A stretch of DNA of 64,000 nt. Source: Flavimarina sp. Hel_I_48 (lineage in GTDB: Bacteria; Bacteroidota; Bacteroidia; Flavobacteriales; Flavobacteriaceae). Of the stretch, positions 34,790-43,319 are shown piece by piece. Below the pieces are notes generated by a model. That model saw nothing but the letters and a program-made list of their open reading frames with translations, had not been told where the DNA came from and searched no databases. How positions within the stretch are numbered: position 1 is the first letter of the stretch; every line of letters starts with the position of its first letter. The stretch covers positions 1,303,001 through 1,367,000 of the forward strand of contig NZ_JPOL01000002.1 of the NCBI RefSeq assembly GCF_000733945.1, written 5' to 3'. The translations under genes were made by a program, and so were the position numbers.

Positions 34790-35944
34790 ATGCGTATCAA
34801 CATTGATCAGCGCTTTTCACGCTGGTTTATCATTTTTGCCGCCTTTGCGATTACCGGTCTGGTCTTGTGGAATGTTTCCCTGTTTTTTGGACAATTGAAA
34901 CAGGCTGAACGTGACAAGATGCAGATCTGGGCACGCGCCCTGCAAGGTATAAACGCGGCAGATTCCAATGAATATTTCAACCTCTACACCCTCATCAACC
35001 GTAAGAATACGACCATACCTATCATCATCACAGACGAAAATGAAGTGCTTGACAATAGTGTCAATATTCCGGAGGACATCCTAGCTAACAAGGAGGAATA
35101 CAAACAGCTCCTTAAAGATATGGAGGAGGAAAATGAACCTATACGTATTGATATAGAGAACGGCGACCTGTTGTATGCGTATTATGGCCATTCTCCCATA
35201 ATCAACCAACTCAAGTATTTTCCCATTGCCCTGATCATAGTGGTTGTGCTTTTTATATTGCTTATCTATTTCTTTTACGCCACGTCAAAGGCATCTGAAC
35301 AAAACTTTCTCTGGGCAGGAATGGCCAAAGAAACCGCACATCAAATTGGGACTCCTTTATCATCCCTCGTAGGCTGGACCGAAATTTTAAAGGCCGAAAA
35401 CGTCAATCCCGAGTACCTGACGGAAATCAATAAAGACATAGAGCGCCTCAATACCATAACAGAGCGTTTTTCTAAAATAGGGAGTGTACCTATTTTAGTA
35501 GAAAAGGATATTATTTCAGAAACAGAAGAAGCCTTTGACTACCTGGCAAAACGCAGTTCAAAATTGGTCGTTTTTGAAAAAGATCTTCCGCAAGGCGTGC
35601 TGCTTGTAAAGTTAAACCCGGAACTTTTTGCCTGGACGGTAGAGAATATTGTCAAAAACGCCATTGATGCCATGCGCGGTAAAGGCAAGCTCACACTGGT
35701 ACTCACGCGCGATGTACGTTATGCTAAAATACGTATAACAGATACAGGTAAAGGGATACCCAAAAACAAGTTCAATAGTATATTCAAACCTGGATATACC
35801 ACAAAAAAAAGAGGATGGGGTCTGGGATTGTCACTGGCGAAGCGTATTATTGAAGAGTACCATGATGGCCAGGTGAAAGTGCTTCACAGTGAAAAAGATA
35901 AAGGCACCACTTTTCAAATTGCATTAAAATTAGCAGATGAATAA
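34790..35944 (+). CDS. Sensor histidine kinase, orphan
   Basis: A 384-residue membrane kinase. TM1 is near residues 12-32, a periplasmic domain follows (about 33-142), then TM2 (about 143-163). There is no HAMP. The H-box is KETAHQIGTPLSSLVGW with His184; the ATPase part has the N-box IVKNAIDAM, G1 ITDTGKGIP and G2 GWGLGLSLAKRI. No response regulator gene is adjacent, so the partner is elsewhere. The stop overlaps the start of the Nudix gene by 8 bases, suggesting coupled translation. Confidence 0.9.
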   Translation: MRINIDQRFSRWFIIFAAFAITGLVLWNVSLFFGQLKQAERDKMQIWARALQGINAADSNEYFNLYTLINRKNTTIPIIITDENEVLDNSVNIPEDILANKEEYKQLLKDMEEENEPIRIDIENGDLLYAYYGHSPIINQLKYFPIALIIVVVLFILLIYFFYATSKASEQNFLWAGMAKETAHQIGTPLSSLVGWTEILKAENVNPEYLTEINKDIERLNTITERFSKIGSVPILVEKDIISETEEAFDYLAKRSSKLVVFEKDLPQGVLLVKLNPELFAWTVENIVKNAIDAMRGKGKLTLVLTRDVRYAKIRITDTGKGIPKNKFNSIFKPGYTTKKRGWGLGLSLAKRIIEEYHDGQVKVLHSEKDKGTTFQIALKLADE

Positions 35945-36515
35945 ACTCAAGAATTTTAACGAAAAAATACTCTCAAAAGGTCATTTTATACTCAAAAAAG
36001 TGAGTTTTGACTACAAAAACCTCAATAATGAATGGGAACACCAGGAGCGTGAGATTTTTGATCGTGGCCACGGTGCAGTAGTTTTATTATACAATCAGCA
36101 ACAGCAAAGTATTATCCTTACAGAACAGTTCAGGATGCCGGTCTATATGACTGAAAAAGAGGATGCGGTAATGATGGAAGCCTGTGCCGGCATGCTGGAT
36201 GACAATGATCCCAAAACTGCAATTATTAAAGAAATTGAAGAAGAAACGGGCTATCGTCTTAAAGAAGATCAAATAACTAAAATCTACAAAGCGTATTCTT
36301 CCCCTGGGGCAGTTACCGAAATCCTACATTATTTTGTCGCGCCCTACACGCGTGCACAAAAGGTTTCAGGTGGGGGTGGCTCAGCAGAAGAGACCGAAAA
36401 TATAATTGTACACGAGATGCCTTTTGCAAAAGCCATCCAACTTTTGAGCGATGGGACTATAAAAGATGCAAAAACGATAGTACTTTTGCAGTATGCACAG
36501 TTGCATATCTTTTAA
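35937..36515 (+). CDS. Nudix hydrolase, NudK-like (GDP-mannose pyrophosphatase family)
   Basis: A 192-residue Nudix enzyme, matching NudK in length. The Nudix box reads GMLDDNDPKTAIIKEIEEET (then GYRL), with the metal-binding glutamates intact, and SSPGAVTEILHYFVA follows. The N-terminal beta domain (FDRGHGAVVLLYNQQQQSIIL) is that of ADP-ribose/GDP-mannose hydrolases. Substrate by homology: GDP-mannose or ADP-ribose. Overlap with the kinase gene suggests an operon. Confidence 0.85.
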   Translation: MNKLKNFNEKILSKGHFILKKVSFDYKNLNNEWEHQEREIFDRGHGAVVLLYNQQQQSIILTEQFRMPVYMTEKEDAVMMEACAGMLDDNDPKTAIIKEIEEETGYRLKEDQITKIYKAYSSPGAVTEILHYFVAPYTRAQKVSGGGGSAEETENIIVHEMPFAKAIQLLSDGTIKDAKTIVLLQYAQLHIF

Positions 36516-36535
36516 GCAACATTGAATTAAGAATT

Positions 36536-36883
36536 ATGGCAGTCGATTTTATAGAATACAAACAAGCCCAGTTGAGAAGCAATTGCCCAGAATGCTATTC
36601 TTCAGATGGACTTACATTAGTATTTTCTTATAAGAACGAGAAAAACAAACTTTTTGAACGTTCTACAGAAGAGGTCAAAACCAGAATGTATTGTACGACC
36701 TGCGATACCATAATCCCTCCATCCCGATGGACAGATGATATTGAACGTGTATTTGAATACAATAAGAAACTGGCCGCACCGCCAGAACCTTATTTTAAGT
36801 TCAAACCCCTTTCACTTATTTTACTTTTAGGGGTAATAACCGTAGGTATAGGGGCAGCGTTTTTAATCATAAAAACGCAATAG
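36536..36883 (+). CDS. Small protein with zinc ribbon and C-terminal membrane anchor
   Basis: A 115-residue protein. Two cysteine pairs (NCPECYSSDG and YCTTCDTII) form a likely zinc ribbon over residues 15-60, and a C-terminal hydrophobic helix (about 88-110) ends in a short basic tail. It follows the Nudix gene by 20 bases, so it is probably in the same transcript. No known function. The stop codon lies inside a small hairpin shared with the converging HIT gene. Confidence 0.6.
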   Translation: MAVDFIEYKQAQLRSNCPECYSSDGLTLVFSYKNEKNKLFERSTEEVKTRMYCTTCDTIIPPSRWTDDIERVFEYNKKLAAPPEPYFKFKPLSLILLLGVITVGIGAAFLIIKTQ

Positions 36884-36895
36884 GATTTATCCTAT
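36880..36895. other. Hairpin at converging stop codons
   Basis: ATAGGA-TTTA-TCCTAT is a perfect stem that contains the stop codons of both converging genes. No long T run follows, so it is weak as a terminator. Confidence 0.4.
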
Positions 36896-37279
36896 ATTAT
36901 TGTTTATGGTCGCGCCAAGGCTTTTCATTTCCTCTTCTTCAACTTTGACTTTTGATGTAAAGCGCGCATCTTCCATTGTAGAAAGAGGGATCAGATGAAC
37001 ATGCACATGGGGCACTTCAAGCCCTATGACAGAAAGCCCAATACGCTTGCAGGAAACGGATTTTTCCAATCCATTCGCCACTTTTCTTGAAAAAAGCATC
37101 AGATCAATATATTCCTGTTCTTCAAGGTCAAACACTTTGTTCACTTCCTTTTTCGGAATACATAAGGTATGTCCCTTAGCATTGGGATGCACATCAAGTA
37201 TAGCAATATGCTTATCATCTTCATAAACGATGGTAGCGGGAATTTCTTTGTTGATTATTTTTGTGAATATGGAAGCCAT
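36887..37279 (-). CDS. HIT family hydrolase
   Basis: A 130-residue Hint-type HIT protein. Present: FTKIINKEIPATIVYEDD, AILDVHPNAKGHTL and the histidine triad VPHVHVHLIPL. Such proteins hydrolyse adenosine phosphoramidates and lysyl-AMP. The fold and size are normal. greA lies upstream in the same direction, 144 bases away, a frequent neighbour in Bacteroidota, so the two may be cotranscribed. Confidence 0.92.
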   Translation of the reverse strand: MASIFTKIINKEIPATIVYEDDKHIAILDVHPNAKGHTLCIPKKEVNKVFDLEEQEYIDLMLFSRKVANGLEKSVSCKRIGLSVIGLEVPHVHVHLIPLSTMEDARFTSKVKVEEEEMKSLGATINNNIG

Positions 37280-37423
37280 TTTTAAGGTCTATAAGGTGAT
37301 TTTAGTACTGAAAAACTAACGCTAATGGGCAGTTTGGAATGGTTAAAATTGTTTCCCTATCTAAAGCCGAAGAGCAGCGTTCCTGCTAAAAGCTTCTGTT
37401 AAATGTGCCTGGGAATCTGAAAA

Positions 37424-37900
37424 CTACGTACGTGAGATCTCAAGAATGTCAAATTTCATTACCCCGTTAGGCACTTGTATTTCTGCCGTTTCCCCTACTT
37501 TTTTACCCAAAAGGCCTTTCCCGATAGGAGAATCTACAGAAATGAGTCCGTTTTTTAGATCTGCTTCGCTTTGAGCTACAAGTTTGTATTTCATCTCCAT
37601 CCCATTGGTCTGGTTTTTTATTTTCACAGTAGAATGCACAAGCGCTTTTGAAGTATCCAGTTGGGATTCATCAATAACGCGCGCATTGGAAACAGTTTCT
37701 TCCATTTTTGAAATACGCATCTCAAGCATCCCCTGCGCCTCTTTTGCCGCATCATATTCTGCGTTTTCACTCAAATCCCCCTTGTCACGCGCGTCTGCAA
37801 TGGCCTGTGAAGCTTTGGGCCGCTCCACATCCTTCAAGTTATTGAGTTCATCCCTCAATTTTTTCAGTCCTTCTTCAGTATAGTACGATACTTTACTCAT
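37424..37900 (-). CDS. greA: Transcription elongation factor GreA
   Basis: A 158-residue GreA, which rescues backtracked RNA polymerase by stimulating transcript cleavage. The N-terminal coiled coil contains the acidic tip DKGDLSENAEYDAAKEAQG, and the C-terminal FKBP-like domain includes VDSPIGKGLLGKKVGETAE. The length is as in E. coli. HIT gene downstream. Confidence 0.96.
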   Translation of the reverse strand: MSKVSYYTEEGLKKLRDELNNLKDVERPKASQAIADARDKGDLSENAEYDAAKEAQGMLEMRISKMEETVSNARVIDESQLDTSKALVHSTVKIKNQTNGMEMKYKLVAQSEADLKNGLISVDSPIGKGLLGKKVGETAEIQVPNGVMKFDILEISRT

Positions 37901-37991
37901 AAATTTATATTTTAAAGCACAATGCGCGCCTTTAATTTCCGTTGAAATGCCTCTGGTTCTTTAAATCGCAATCGAGGTATATAAAAATAAA

Positions 37992-38016
37992 AAATCCCAT
38001 TTTTTAGACGGGATTT
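37992..38016 (-). terminator. Hairpin with T-rich tail on the minus strand
   Basis: AAATCCC / GGGATTT arms with an 11-base loop. On the minus strand it is followed by TTTTTATTTTTA, so it points to termination of a leftward transcript, although greA starts just downstream and the next leftward gene (tsaB) is behind the rightward lipoprotein gene. Confidence 0.4.
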
Positions 38017-38093
38017 ATAGATGCTAATATACGAATTTATTAGTTCCTGACCTTAATTTATTCTAATTTGACAACTTGTAACCGATCAGTATT

Positions 38094-38519
38094 ATGCAGA
38101 AAATAGTTATTTTAACTTTATCGATTATCTTTTTTAGCTCTTGTTCTAAAGAGGACAATATTACCAACCGCAATCCTAATCTTGCGAACATACAGTTCAA
38201 CGTAAAGCTGAATACTAATCTACCACAATACAGCGAATTAAAGTTCGCCGGGAATGCCGTTTACGTAGCCAATGCTGGGAACCGGGGTGTTTTTGTAGTG
38301 AACACAGGAACCGGGACACGCGCCTGGGAGGCTGCAGATCCCAACCATCCCATACAGGATTGTTCTACGATGAAACTTAACGGAATTGAGGTCACCTGCC
38401 CATGCGAGAACACGATTTACAATCTGTATACAGGGCAGGCACGTGGGGAAGATAAACGCTATCCCCTTCTTGAATACAGAACTTCTACCAGTGGAAATAT
38501 AATCACCATTACCGACTAA
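38094..38519 (+). CDS. Rieske-like lipoprotein with lost cluster ligands
   Basis: A 141-residue protein. It has a lipoprotein signal ending in the lipobox SSCSK (cysteine near residue 17). The rest resembles a Rieske-type fold: VNTGTGTRAWEAADPNH, then DCSTMKLNGIEVTCPCENT and YNLYTGQA. True Rieske proteins have CxH and CxxH ligand pairs; here the first is AADPNH without cysteine and the second is CPC without histidine, so a 2Fe-2S cluster is unlikely. Many Bacteroidota carry such small lipoproteins; the function is unknown. Confidence 0.55.
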   Translation: MQKIVILTLSIIFFSSCSKEDNITNRNPNLANIQFNVKLNTNLPQYSELKFAGNAVYVANAGNRGVFVVNTGTGTRAWEAADPNHPIQDCSTMKLNGIEVTCPCENTIYNLYTGQARGEDKRYPLLEYRTSTSGNIITITD

Positions 38520-38553
38520 AAAACTCGTGCTTTAAAGCAGAAAACAGGCATTC

Positions 38554-39234
38554 TTAAGACTTTTTCTTAGGCTGGGTAACCATAAAATCCTTTAAATAAT
38601 AGGGTTCAAAGTAAGCTAAATCTTCAATCTTTTTATCTTGGAATGCATGTTCTGCCAAGGAAGCCATCTCCCGTGCTGATGGTAGCGCATCTATTATAAA
38701 CAGGGCATTGGAATGCTTGCAAATGGATTTAAATTTTTCTACACCGTTCCCTATAAAAACGGTCTTTCCCCTATCAAGGTATTCTGTAAAAGAGTTCTCG
38801 TCAATAATTTCTGCCCTTGTTTCCCTTATTTCTGCAAAGGCGCTATCATAAACGGCACTGTATACTTCCATACGGCGCGCATCCAGCAAAGGGATAATAT
38901 TTTGTATTCCTTCAAGGTTGACCTGGCTTGCGAGTGATTTTAGGGTTTCAATGGCAATTAGTGGAATCTCATGTGCGTAACACAATCCTTTCGCACTGCT
39001 TACCCCTATTCGCAAACCCGTATAGGAACCCGGGCCTTTACTTACCGCAACGGCATTAAGATCTTTGAGGCTATAACCCGCTTCTTTGAGGACTGCAGCA
39101 ATATATTGATGTAAAAGTTCGCCATGAGAATAGCCTTCGCTCAAATCTTCTTTCAGCGCGATTGTTTTACCCATCTGGGACAAAGCTACAGAACAGTTTG
39201 TTGTTGTTGTTTCTAAGCAAAGTATAAGGGACAT
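38554..39234 (-). CDS. tsaB: tRNA threonylcarbamoyladenosine synthesis protein TsaB
   Basis: A 226-residue ASKHA-fold partner of TsaD in t6A37 tRNA modification. It opens ILCLETTTTNCSVALSQMGK, and the family motif SKGPGSYTGLRIGVSSAKGL follows. The ATPase residues of TsaD are absent, as expected for TsaB. It lies 7 bases after the adaptor gene of the export cluster, so it may be cotranscribed with it. A short palindrome TGCTTTAAAGCA and T6 run follow on the minus strand. Confidence 0.95.
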   Translation of the reverse strand: MSLILCLETTTTNCSVALSQMGKTIALKEDLSEGYSHGELLHQYIAAVLKEAGYSLKDLNAVAVSKGPGSYTGLRIGVSSAKGLCYAHEIPLIAIETLKSLASQVNLEGIQNIIPLLDARRMEVYSAVYDSAFAEIRETRAEIIDENSFTEYLDRGKTVFIGNGVEKFKSICKHSNALFIIDALPSAREMASLAEHAFQDKKIEDLAYFEPYYLKDFMVTQPKKKS

Positions 39235-39241
39235 AGAATAC

Positions 39242-40525
39242 TTAATTCTCGGCTAGTGCATCATTTTTAGCGACCTCCACTTTATCACCAGCGTTTAGGT
39301 TTTTAGTAACCAGGGTGTAGGGACCGGTGATCACCGTTTCATCTGGACTAAGGCCTTCGGTAATCTCAATAAAAGTATTATTCTGAATACCGGTTTTGAT
39401 GACTCTTAATTTTGATTCGTCCCCTTGTTTTATGAAAACGCATTCAAACTGTTTTCCATCATTTACGGGAGCAGAAGAGGCTTGCGCACCAGGACCTTTT
39501 GAACTTGTAGTATCGCTTTTGATAACAATAGCGCTTATGGGCACGGCCAGCACATCTGGTTTACTAGCGGTAATTACATCAACAGTTGCGGTCATACCCG
39601 GTCTGAATGGAGAATAACTTGAATTTTGACCTTCCGTTAAATCAGCATAGGATTTTTCTAAAATACGCACCTTCACTTTAAAGTTGGTCACCTGATCTGC
39701 AGTGAGCCCTTCTTCGGCAGAATTGGCTATTTCTGTAACCACGCCGTTGAATTTCTTTTTCAAATAAGCATCTACCTCTACACGTGTTGAATCGCCTATA
39801 TTGATCTTTACAATGTCGTTCTCATTTACATCTACCACAACCTCCATATTGCCAAGGTCTGCCACGCGCATAATTTCAGTACCGGCCATTTGCGCCGTCC
39901 CTACAACCCGCTCACCAAGTTCTGCATCCAGACTTGATATCGTACCGGTTATGGGGGCATAAATCTCGGTACGCTGCAGGTTATCTTGGGCCTGCTTTAC
40001 GTTTGCCATTGCGCTTTGCACATTGTAATAGGAAGATTTTACGTTAGCCTGTGCGATCTCATAATCGCTTACCGCCTGATCCCAGTCGGATTTTGAGATA
40101 ACCCCTTTTTTAAATAAAGGTTCACTGCGCTCATAATCCAATTTCGCCTTTTTTTCACTGGCCGTGGCCTGTGCTAGATTGGCCTGTATATTTTGCAAGG
40201 ATGCCCTGGACTGTGTAAGTGCTGATTGAATTAAATCTGGATTGATGCGTACAAGCAAATCCCCTTTTTCTACCTGTTGTCCTTCTACAACGGGCATCTC
40301 TATAATTTCACCGGACACTTCTGAAGAAATACTGACCTCCGTTTCCGGTTGGATCTTACCGGTAGCGGCAACAGTTTCCTCGAGTGCTATTTTTTTGACC
40401 TGTTGCACCTCAACCTGCTTAAATTCTCCAGAGTTACCAAACCAGCCAGCTTTCTTTCCTCCTATCAGCACTAATACAAGCACTACAACAACAGAAATAA
40501 TGATGATCAGAGTCTTTTTTTTCAT
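39242..40525 (-). CDS. Efflux periplasmic adaptor (HlyD/MacA-like), second of two
   Basis: A 427-residue membrane fusion protein. One N-terminal transmembrane helix (about 5-22), a barrel/lipoyl half (EVSGEIIEMPVVEGQQVEKG), a long coiled-coil hairpin (about 105-185; KKAKLDYERSEPLFKKGVIS) and the second lipoyl/beta-barrel halves (IYAPITGTISSLDAELGERV). It would connect the inner-membrane ABC pump to the TolC channel coded 3 bases upstream. A second adaptor gene lies further upstream in the same cluster. Confidence 0.9.
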   Translation of the reverse strand: MKKKTLIIIISVVVVLVLVLIGGKKAGWFGNSGEFKQVEVQQVKKIALEETVAATGKIQPETEVSISSEVSGEIIEMPVVEGQQVEKGDLLVRINPDLIQSALTQSRASLQNIQANLAQATASEKKAKLDYERSEPLFKKGVISKSDWDQAVSDYEIAQANVKSSYYNVQSAMANVKQAQDNLQRTEIYAPITGTISSLDAELGERVVGTAQMAGTEIMRVADLGNMEVVVDVNENDIVKINIGDSTRVEVDAYLKKKFNGVVTEIANSAEEGLTADQVTNFKVKVRILEKSYADLTEGQNSSYSPFRPGMTATVDVITASKPDVLAVPISAIVIKSDTTSSKGPGAQASSAPVNDGKQFECVFIKQGDESKLRVIKTGIQNNTFIEITEGLSPDETVITGPYTLVTKNLNAGDKVEVAKNDALAEN

Positions 40526-40528
40526 GTT

Positions 40529-41968
40529 CTAAAATTTTAATTCTGTAGCCGGAACCCCAAAATAAAGTTCGAGTACTTTTAATCTAAAGATGTAATCATA
40601 TTTAGTACGGTTTAGATCGATACGCGCATTGTCATAACGCTGCTTGCTTTGACTAAGGTCAAAAGCATTTGTAAGACCCACATCATAACGCTCTTGAGCA
40701 TATTCAAAAGCAAGTTCCTGTGATTCTGCGGCGGCCTCCGCAGCTTCATAGGCTTTTAAAGATCCCTGAACATCTACATACGCCTGATACACGTTTGATT
40801 CTAAATCAAGTTGTGCCTGTTCCAAATTGAAATCTGCCCGGCGTACGTTAACCTTACTCCTATTGATCTGATTGCGCGTTTGAAAACCATTAAATAAGGG
40901 TACGCTTAACTGAAAACCATAATTAATACCATCGTTAAGATAGAGTTGCTCAAAAAAGGGAAGTGGATTTCCAAGTGTATTTATCGTATTTGGCGCAACT
41001 ACCACCTGTTCGGTACTTTCCACAAAACCGATCTCCCTGGTAGGTTGATCTGGATCTATACGGGAATTTGTAAATCTACCCGCACTCGATTCTCTCGTGT
41101 TATAATTAATGAAAGCACTTAATGTAGGTAAACTTGCGCCTCTGGCAATCTCGATGTCCTTTTCGGCCAACTTCTTATTTTCTTCGGCAATTTTAATTTC
41201 GTAACGTTTTTCTTTAGCCTGATCAATAATTTCGTAAGGTGAATTTAATAAAATTTCTTCTCCTGCTATCTCATAATCGGCTTCAGCTACGTCAAAGTTC
41301 TTATAATCCTCAATGAGCAAGGTCTGCGCAAGACTTATTAAAGAGATTTGAACCTGATTCTGCGCATCTACGATGTTCTGTATTTCTGTTGCGTTTTGCG
41401 CCTGCACCTCCAGTAAATCCCCTTTGGGAAGCACGCCACCATCTACTAATTCACGCGTGCGGTCTATTTGTTCTAAAGTGAGCTCATTCTGGGTTTTAAA
41501 TACTTTTAGATTTTCTTTATTCAGTATAATTTGCAAAAAGTTGTTTGCGACCATTAAGCTCACATCGTCTTTCATTTTTCCCAAACTATACTGTGCAGCA
41601 AGCTTTGCTATTTTAGCACGCTGTATCTGCTTATAATTTCTCAAACCATCAAAGAGGTTTATGGAAGAAGTAGCACCAGCGGAAACGTTACGTGTAACCT
41701 GCGACTGCAAAATACCTGTTGTGATGTTCTGTGTCAGACCCGTGTTCCAGGTGTTGGAGATTTGTCCATTAAGCGATGGAAGCAGTGCACCCCAGGCATC
41801 TTTTTTATCAATTTGTGCAGCTTCCACATCAAGTTCTGCCTGTTTAATCTGAATATTTTTATCAAGGGCACGTTCCAGACATTCCTGAAGCGTCCATTTT
41901 TGTTGATCCTGGGCTATTGAGGTTTGTACCGCAAATGCCAAAATGAGAAAAGAAACTAAATATTTCAT
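40529..41968 (-). CDS. TolC family outer-membrane efflux channel
   Basis: A 479-residue outer-membrane protein with a cleavable signal (YLVSFLILAFAVQTSIAQ) and the duplicated coiled-coil/beta structure of TolC. Each half starts with an LxxALxxN-like repeat (LQECLERALDKNIQIKQAEL; second half near residue 230 onward, YEIKIAEENKKLAEKDIE). It would form the exit duct for the ABC pump of this cluster. It is flanked by the two adaptor genes. Confidence 0.92.
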   Translation of the reverse strand: MKYLVSFLILAFAVQTSIAQDQQKWTLQECLERALDKNIQIKQAELDVEAAQIDKKDAWGALLPSLNGQISNTWNTGLTQNITTGILQSQVTRNVSAGATSSINLFDGLRNYKQIQRAKIAKLAAQYSLGKMKDDVSLMVANNFLQIILNKENLKVFKTQNELTLEQIDRTRELVDGGVLPKGDLLEVQAQNATEIQNIVDAQNQVQISLISLAQTLLIEDYKNFDVAEADYEIAGEEILLNSPYEIIDQAKEKRYEIKIAEENKKLAEKDIEIARGASLPTLSAFINYNTRESSAGRFTNSRIDPDQPTREIGFVESTEQVVVAPNTINTLGNPLPFFEQLYLNDGINYGFQLSVPLFNGFQTRNQINRSKVNVRRADFNLEQAQLDLESNVYQAYVDVQGSLKAYEAAEAAAESQELAFEYAQERYDVGLTNAFDLSQSKQRYDNARIDLNRTKYDYIFRLKVLELYFGVPATELKF

Positions 41969-42033
41969 ACTGTTCTAGAATTGTAATTATAGGTATAGAT
42001 AAAAGCGAAGATGTTACAAATCATGCAACTTTT

Positions 42034-43194
42034 TTAATTGTTACTGACTTCTGCAACTGGTTTAATGGCGTTCCAGACCTTAATTTTGTCTCCTTTTGAA
42101 ATCCCATTTTTTACTTCTACATTAATACCATCACTCACTCCTAGTTCTATATCTCTTCTTTCAAATTGCTGATCTCCGGTTTCTATCTCTACAAACGGTT
42201 TCTGCGTCTTGGCATCAAATTGCACTAGTGCTTCTTTGACCGCGAGCACACTATCTGCCCTGGCAAGGATGATTGATGCATTGGCACTCAGCCCAGCACG
42301 TATAAAGGTGGTATCTGCTTTATCGAGGGTACCTTTGATCTCAAATTGTATAGCTCCATTTTCGGCTATACCTTTAGGGGCAATATAATTAAGTACAGCG
42401 TCAAATTTTTTATTTTCAATGGCTCCTACTGTAATTTCCAATGGAAGGTCTTCTTTTATTTTTCCCACTTCGCTCTCATCTACTTTACCCTCAAAAATCA
42501 TATTATTTACATTCGCAAGGGAAGCAATGGTCGTCCCGTCATTAAAGTTATTGGCTTCTATAACCTGATTTCCTTCTTTAATAGGTACTTCTAATACCAT
42601 GCCTGATATTGTGGCGCGTACAGATGTAGTTGCAGCGTTACCAAGACCGGTAGTAGTTCCTGTTTTAACAATATCATAGTTTTGGTTTGCCGACTGTAAA
42701 CTGATCTCCTGTTGTTTGAAACTCTGTTGCGCCTGATCATACGCCTGCTGTGCGGTATCAAAGTCATTTGCCGACAATACGCCACTTTCAAAAAGTGTTT
42801 TTTGCCTGTTATAGATGCTTTTCTGGTTATTAAAGGCCAATTTTGATGTCTCTAAGGCAGTTTTTGCACTGGTAATGCTGTTTTTAGCACTGGTTAAGGA
42901 TGAAACATTAGGCACTACTTCAATCCTAGCAATAAGATCACCCTCCTTTACAGATTCCCCGGCCTCCACCAAAATTTCCTTAATAATACCAGAAATATTC
43001 GGCTTAATAAGGATCTCTTCCCTGGGCACGATGCTTCCCGTGGCGACCGTACGTTTTACAATTGTTTCTGTCGTGGGGCTTTCCGTAGCATAAGAGGTAG
43101 GATCTTCCTGATTTTTAGCATAGATATACCAGATGCCTATGATAAATAGCACCACAATAGTTACCAGGGTAATAACGGTTCCTGTTCTTTTCAT
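42034..43194 (-). CDS. Efflux periplasmic adaptor (HlyD/MacA-like), first of two
   Basis: A 386-residue membrane fusion protein: TM near residues 7-27, lipoyl half with ISGIIKEILVEAGESVKEGD, a coiled coil at about 100-175 and a C-terminal barrel. The order permease, adaptor, TolC, adaptor is the typical Bacteroidota export layout, but two different adaptors are present. They are only loosely alike; whether both serve the same pump is open. Confidence 0.9.
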   Translation of the reverse strand: MKRTGTVITLVTIVVLFIIGIWYIYAKNQEDPTSYATESPTTETIVKRTVATGSIVPREEILIKPNISGIIKEILVEAGESVKEGDLIARIEVVPNVSSLTSAKNSITSAKTALETSKLAFNNQKSIYNRQKTLFESGVLSANDFDTAQQAYDQAQQSFKQQEISLQSANQNYDIVKTGTTTGLGNAATTSVRATISGMVLEVPIKEGNQVIEANNFNDGTTIASLANVNNMIFEGKVDESEVGKIKEDLPLEITVGAIENKKFDAVLNYIAPKGIAENGAIQFEIKGTLDKADTTFIRAGLSANASIILARADSVLAVKEALVQFDAKTQKPFVEIETGDQQFERRDIELGVSDGINVEVKNGISKGDKIKVWNAIKPVAEVSNN

Positions 43195-43319
43195 TATAGA
43201 TTATTTTTTTTGATGATGAACGTTTGGATTTATTGATTGTTTATATGAGCGTATTATTCTGAAAATGCATCTTACTATCCTTAAGATGTTGGTTTTATCT
43301 TGTTGGCCTCTCTTTTCAA

